The notes under the pieces were generated by a model. The model did no database searches. It was not told where the DNA came from and was given only the letters and a program-made list of their open reading frames with translations. The position numbers were made by a program, and so were the translations under genes. Of a stretch of DNA of 64,000 nt, positions 62,001 to 64,000 are shown in pieces (position 1 is the first letter of the stretch; every line of letters begins with the position of its first letter). The stretch spans positions 245,134 through 309,133 of the forward strand of contig NW_020170424.1 of NCBI RefSeq assembly GCF_000524195.1, given 5' to 3'. The stretch is from Echinococcus granulosus (taxonomy: Eukaryota; Platyhelminthes; Cestoda; Cyclophyllidea; Taeniidae).

Positions 62001-63009
62001 GATCAGGGACCAAAAATTGTTTCACTGATTTGTGACGATTTCCACTTCATCCTAATGCGTTAAATCGTGTTTTTTTTGCCCAAAACTTGATACAATGGTT
62101 TATTAGGGAAGGTCAGCTGAGCTTGTAGTCCAGTGATCTCTTATTTGGATACACCCTTCAAATGACAGGCGGACAGATTTTAGCAGCGTCGTGACTGGGG
62201 CATGCCATCGACTACCGAGAGGGAGGAGGAAGAAGAAGAAGAGGAGGCATACTCTTGCAACTTTTCCTTGTAGCACAAAAAACTTAAAATGTTTCTGCTC
62301 ACCCAGGGGATATAGTCCGGAGTTGAAGAAGATGGCATCTCCGGTGAGTACCACGATGGAGACTAGAAAGGCGGTGGTAACATAGGAACTGCTGAAGAGG
62401 CTGGAGATGCCACCGAAACCCAGGATTACACCAACAGTAAAGATAATAACCGCCAGGATTAATTCCTTGCTCACATTTGGAGAGATCTGTATGAGAGCAG
62501 TCAGAGATCCTGGCAGAAGAGTTTAAGATGGCAAAGAAGTGATTATTTCCAAATCCACTTGGCGAGGTATGCGTCAGTCTATCAGCAAGATAATGCCTTC
62601 TGCCCTGTTCCACTAATCTCTTACTTTAAACTACTCCTTGTATCGTGTTAGGTCAGTTGAACAAACCTCGTGGATGCAAATCAAGGCTGTCTGTTGTACA
62701 AATCAAGAATGGTGCGAATCTTAAGGTTTTGAAGTTGCTCCTCAAGTACAGTTCATGTCATTGGTTGAACCCGAACGACCAGCCCCACACTTAAGACACA
62801 CCGCATCAGACTCACAGGGCTCTGCTTACTTGGTGTCTGTGCGGGTGTGGTGCACTAAGGTACCAAATTGACCAGGGTCAATTTGTCACGCCTCAGAGTT
62901 ATCCACTCCTCACAACCAGAGACGTATGGGTCAAGTGGGCAAGAAGGACTTCTGCCTTTGTAGGAGATAGACAGCGTGAACCCATAAAAGAAAAGGTATA
63001 TGCTGACTC
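49921..63009 (-). CDS. Sodium:solute symporter, DUR3-like (urea/polyamine type), ten exons, N-terminus missing
   Basis: Ten minus-strand exons join in phase into about 550 residues of an SSS/SLC5 transporter: 63009-62864, 62486-62303, 61929-61813, 61485-61279, 59825-59668, 57368-57228, 56651-56486, 53514-53337, 50556-50364, 50085-49921. The best family marks are LDQSFWQ followed by FGTACGLGYLAL, CSEVMAISSIFVVDVYMTYI (DUR3 pattern SSELIAVSS..YDIYxTYI), and a cytoplasmic WERTRAIDDPLQPWSEGYGR with RLDDVKRAF before the last two helices. DUR3 proteins take up urea or polyamines at the plasma membrane using a proton or sodium gradient; the substrate here is not shown. Roughly 150 N-terminal residues (helices 1-3) are absent and must lie beyond the right edge or be undetected. 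SSS membership is sure, the DUR3 branch likely. Confidence 0.8.
50364..50556 (-). CDS. DUR3-like symporter exon (cytoplasmic loop and penultimate helix)
   Basis: The acceptor is TTTCCACCTTGAAG and the donor GCCTTC|GTAAGT. The first base completes an Arg codon, giving GYGRDLGIRNAHLL across the junction. This matches the family's loop length between the WERT...PW motif and the RPxLxxVxxAF motif, here QPRLDDVKRAF. A helix follows (KYASLLLLILYLGVLPAFVL). An inner AG nearer the ATG-like codon would break the phase, which is why this start was chosen. Confidence 0.82.
50557..53336 (-). other. Intron of the DUR3-like symporter gene (2.8 kb, phase 2)
   Basis: Donor GGCAG|GTCAGT, acceptor ACCTTGAAG. 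No further exon is needed, because the loop length on either side already agrees with the family. Confidence 0.65.
53337..53514 (-). CDS. DUR3-like symporter exon (helix and conserved cytoplasmic loop)
   Basis: Entered in phase 1 after CTTCTTCCATTTAG. It encodes DWVWLNGASPGTILVGAVVT, a helix ending TFITTQPL, and the acidic loop SEEEELEVWERTRAIDD with PLQPWSEGYG. This loop, with its W-E-R-T-R-x-I-D and P-W motifs, is the clearest DUR3-type signature in the window. It leaves in phase 2 at GGCAG|GTCAGT. Confidence 0.87.
53515..56485 (-). other. Intron of the DUR3-like symporter gene (3.0 kb, phase 1)
   Basis: Donor TTTACCG|GTAAGC, acceptor CCATTTAG. It includes a short run of imperfect TTTACACATT repeats at about 54661-54693. 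No additional exon was found. Confidence 0.65.
56486..56651 (-). CDS. DUR3-like symporter exon (two membrane helices)
   Basis: Strong sites on both sides (CTTCTTGTAG and ACCG|GTAAGC). It encodes 55 residues: SLIDICHYVSALCGPLLGSL, then YFAFYWARVTPAAVFAGFIV and GTLCGIGIIIAPF. The small-residue-rich helix pair and the W-x-R-x-x-x-x-A-A-x-x-G connection fit SSS helices about 10 and 11. Phase 0 in, phase 1 out. Confidence 0.85.
57228..57368 (-). CDS. DUR3-like symporter exon (5' boundary uncertain)
   Basis: It ends in phase 0 at GTGGAG|GTTTGT. The body encodes QYRQYIQHTRNVRNYAVYTV and LAVFLFGPMLLDLVE, corresponding to the basic loop and helix after the conserved SSE helix. Two starts are possible. 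One uses AG at 57369-57370 and joins the upstream GTAGGT donor in phase 0. The other uses the stronger acceptor CATTTCGCTCAG (start 57349), but needs a weaker upstream donor (CGGGTAG|GTCCAC). The second gives a loop length closer to the family's. Confidence 0.75.
57369..59667 (-). other. Intron of the DUR3-like symporter gene (about 2.3 kb)
   Basis: It holds a comparatively GC-rich block at about 58940-59500 with open frames on both strands. The two minus-strand frames (59209-59502 and 58938-59144) are not in one frame and show no motif I recognise; a decayed mobile element is possible. Confidence 0.6.
59668..59825 (-). CDS. DUR3-like symporter exon (conserved S-S-E helix)
   Basis: Entered in phase 1 after TTTTTCCTTCAAG. 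It encodes LIVYAVLEFLFGRFGSVLFN, then TVIICTVTTCICSEVMAISS and IFVVDVYMTYIR. The last part is the most conserved SSS element (A-x-S-S-E-x-x-A-x-S-S, then D-x-Y), where serines of helix 8 help bind sodium. Here the first Ser of the usual S-S-E pair is replaced by Cys. It ends at CGG|GTAGGT, or four bases later at G|GTCCAC. Confidence 0.87.
59826..61278 (-). other. Intron of the DUR3-like symporter gene, candidate GC-AG type
   Basis: About 1.45 kb. The phase needed by the next exon is met by a donor reading TTTGG|GCAAGT, the consensus of the minor GC-AG class, with acceptor TTTTTCCTTCAAG. Confidence 0.5.
61279..61485 (-). CDS. DUR3-like symporter exon (D-Q-x-x-W-Q region and following helix)
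   Basis: Entered in phase 1 after CTTCTAATTTTTAG. It encodes YLVLLLLDQSFWQGVLSSEP, then GLFFFPVGAVFGTACGLGYL. The DQSFWQ motif followed by a short loop and a helix ending G-L-G-x-L-A-L is typical of DUR3 (D-x-x-Y-W, then GLGALAL). The segment between the last LAL and the end (NMSYGQVMLSNLMERL) is about five residues longer than I recall for plant DUR3. The 3' boundary rests on the GC donor. Confidence 0.82.
61813..61929 (-). CDS. DUR3-like symporter exon (extracellular loop and start of next helix)
   Basis: Good sites (GGCTCTTTCAG and GATG|GTGAGT), phase 1 in and out. It encodes DCERLIALTACQRVRNSTTP, then ALSFRSLPAIFHALKEF. The SFRSLPAIF stretch aligns with the family's x-F-x-S-L-x-x-x-x-F start of the next helix. 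An N-S-T glycosylation site lies in the predicted external loop. Confidence 0.75.
62216..62251 (+). repeat. Purine-rich (GGA/GAA) low-complexity tract
   Basis: A short run of GAGGGAGGAGG followed by AAGAAGAAGAAG inside an intron of the symporter gene. On the minus strand it is a long pyrimidine run. Confidence 0.7.
62303..62486 (-). CDS. DUR3-like symporter exon (helices about 5 and 6)
   Basis: Acceptor CTGCTCTCATACAG, donor CCCCTGG|GTGAGC, phase 0 in and 1 out. It encodes ISPNVSKELILAVIIFTVGV, then ILGFGGISSLFSSSYVTTAF and LVSIVVLTGDAIFF. The G-G-x-x-x-x-F-x-S-S-Y-V core matches the GGLKATFLASYV element of DUR3. Two hydrophobic helices are evident. Confidence 0.85.
62864..63009 (-). CDS. 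DUR3-like symporter exon (most upstream one recognised)
   Basis: Acceptor GATTTCTTGTAG, phase 1 in and 0 out. It encodes VSIYLFFYGFTLSISYKGRS, then CPLDPYVSGCEEWITLRRD and KLTLVNL. The first part could be the helix preceding the GG...SYV helix pair. The following loop has three cysteines and is longer than in plant DUR3. The donor TTG|GTACCT is weak; CTG|GTCAAT three codons earlier is also possible in the same phase. This is the least certain exon of the chain. Confidence 0.55.
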
Positions 63010-64000
63010 CTACAAGAAATCACAATAAAATAGCTCACACCCCACCTTTTACAACTCAGAATCTTACACCTCATACCACCATCTCAAATGTCAGGGGGAT
63101 TTAAGAAGTGGAAGAAAGGGTAGGAGAGGAGAGGTGAGATCAAGAACGATGGGACTAGGTCCAGGTAGTTCGCTTCACTAAAAGGAAAACTGAATTACAA
63201 GGCAAAATTAAAAGCAGACTTGTGCTTCGTTGGAAGAGGATTATAGTTCAGGGATTGCTTTGGTGATGTGTTCAATGTATCAAGTGCATTATTGGCTTTT
63301 TGCAAAAAAAATTGAACAATTTAACCCGCTCACTGTATACTACTAATTCCCTTTATAAGTAGCGCCAAATACTAATCTATAACCAGAGCGCAAATAACAG
63401 TAGGTGCAAAGCACAATTTAATGCCAAAGTTAAGGATGTCTCCACAAGCTTGTCAGGATGACATTAATAGGCGTAAAACAGGAAGCGATTGAATACAAGA
63501 CTGATTAGAATCGACCGCCCTGAATGTAGAACTTTTGCTAGTTTAAATCCACAAAATGTGCATTCAAGTAAGCAAGAAACGGAGTTGGAACCAGGAAGTT
63601 GTCAGTGTTAGTAGAATTAAGGATCAGAGGCCTCAATTTAGGGGCAAAACTCAAGGTGATATTAAGTTTTGTGCACAGCACAAATCCCGCTTTGGAATCA
63701 AATCGGTATTCCTTACCAACCTAACTCTTTAATGGGTTTGCAGAAAAGATGACAAATCTTTATGACACTTTCTTGTCAGTTGTTGCGCCGCATCTTGCAA
63801 TATAGTGAGCTAACACAATGGTAGGAGGCTTTATAAAGCGTCGTTCTAACGGTCAAAGACATTTGGACTACTCAAATCTCCCTAAACCTGGAAATACAGC
63901 CAACCGCAATGCGAATCAAGCAGTTGCTACCAGGTCTGATTAGCTACAAACGGTATCTTTTTCTTCTTTGAGTTCATCTCGACCTGATGGCATTTTTAAA
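63010..64000. other. Probable intron or upstream sequence of the symporter gene
   Basis: An exon ending in phase 1 and encoding the first helices is required upstream. I searched this last kilobase on the minus strand and found only hydrophobic pieces interrupted by stops (for example at about 63070-63180), none with matching phase. The missing N-terminal exons are probably outside the window. Confidence 0.45.

Noticed and set aside
1..64000. CRISPR arrays, bacterial operons, rRNA genes
   Set aside because: No regularly spaced short repeats, no bacterial gene organisation and no rRNA-like stretch; the window is eukaryotic nuclear DNA.

Overview
This is a stretch of eukaryotic, intron-rich, AT-leaning animal DNA with low gene density and many old, decayed repeats. 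The two runs of exactly 100 N (2616-2715 and 22480-22579) are typical scaffold gap fillers. Gene content is metazoan: a cystinosin tail, a Dpr/zig-8-like two-Ig surface protein and a DUR3-like sodium:solute symporter, the last absent from vertebrates as far as I recall. My best guess is an invertebrate, perhaps a parasitic flatworm, but the sequence alone does not settle the phylum.

Layout. (1) 1-2520, plus strand: the end of a cystinosin-type lysosomal transporter gene. Only its last coding exon (2168-2367) is recognisable; the bases before it read as intron and a polyadenylation signal follows. (2) 2.5-31.9 kb: no convincing gene. It holds eroded copies of a roughly 150-base interspersed repeat, a degenerate satellite-like array of about 155-base units (20.15-21.07 kb), and a nearly identical inverted pair of 238-base segments (10.15 and 22.25 kb), one ending at an assembly gap. 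(3) 39.36-31.89 kb, minus strand: a two-Ig cell-surface protein in four phase-matched exons (signal peptide, Ig1 over two exons, Ig2); the C-terminal exon(s) are not firmly placed. (4) 39.4-49.9 kb: intergenic or 3' sequence of the next gene, with more copies of the repeat and a set of phase-compatible candidate exons (46.7, 44.7, 44.4 kb) that could be an alternative cytoplasmic tail of the symporter. (5) 63.01-49.92 kb, minus strand: ten exons of a DUR3-like SLC5/SSS transporter, from about transmembrane segment 4 to the C-terminus; the N-terminal exons lie beyond the right edge or were not found.

The genes do not form a pathway. One is a lysosomal exporter, one a probable neuronal recognition protein, and one a plasma-membrane solute symporter. 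The exon chains were built by hand from splice sites, reading phase and remembered family patterns, with no database search. The points I would check first are a candidate GC-AG intron in the symporter, a stop codon there that is also a perfect GTAAGT donor, an altered conserved membrane segment in that transporter, and the tandem and inverted repeats.
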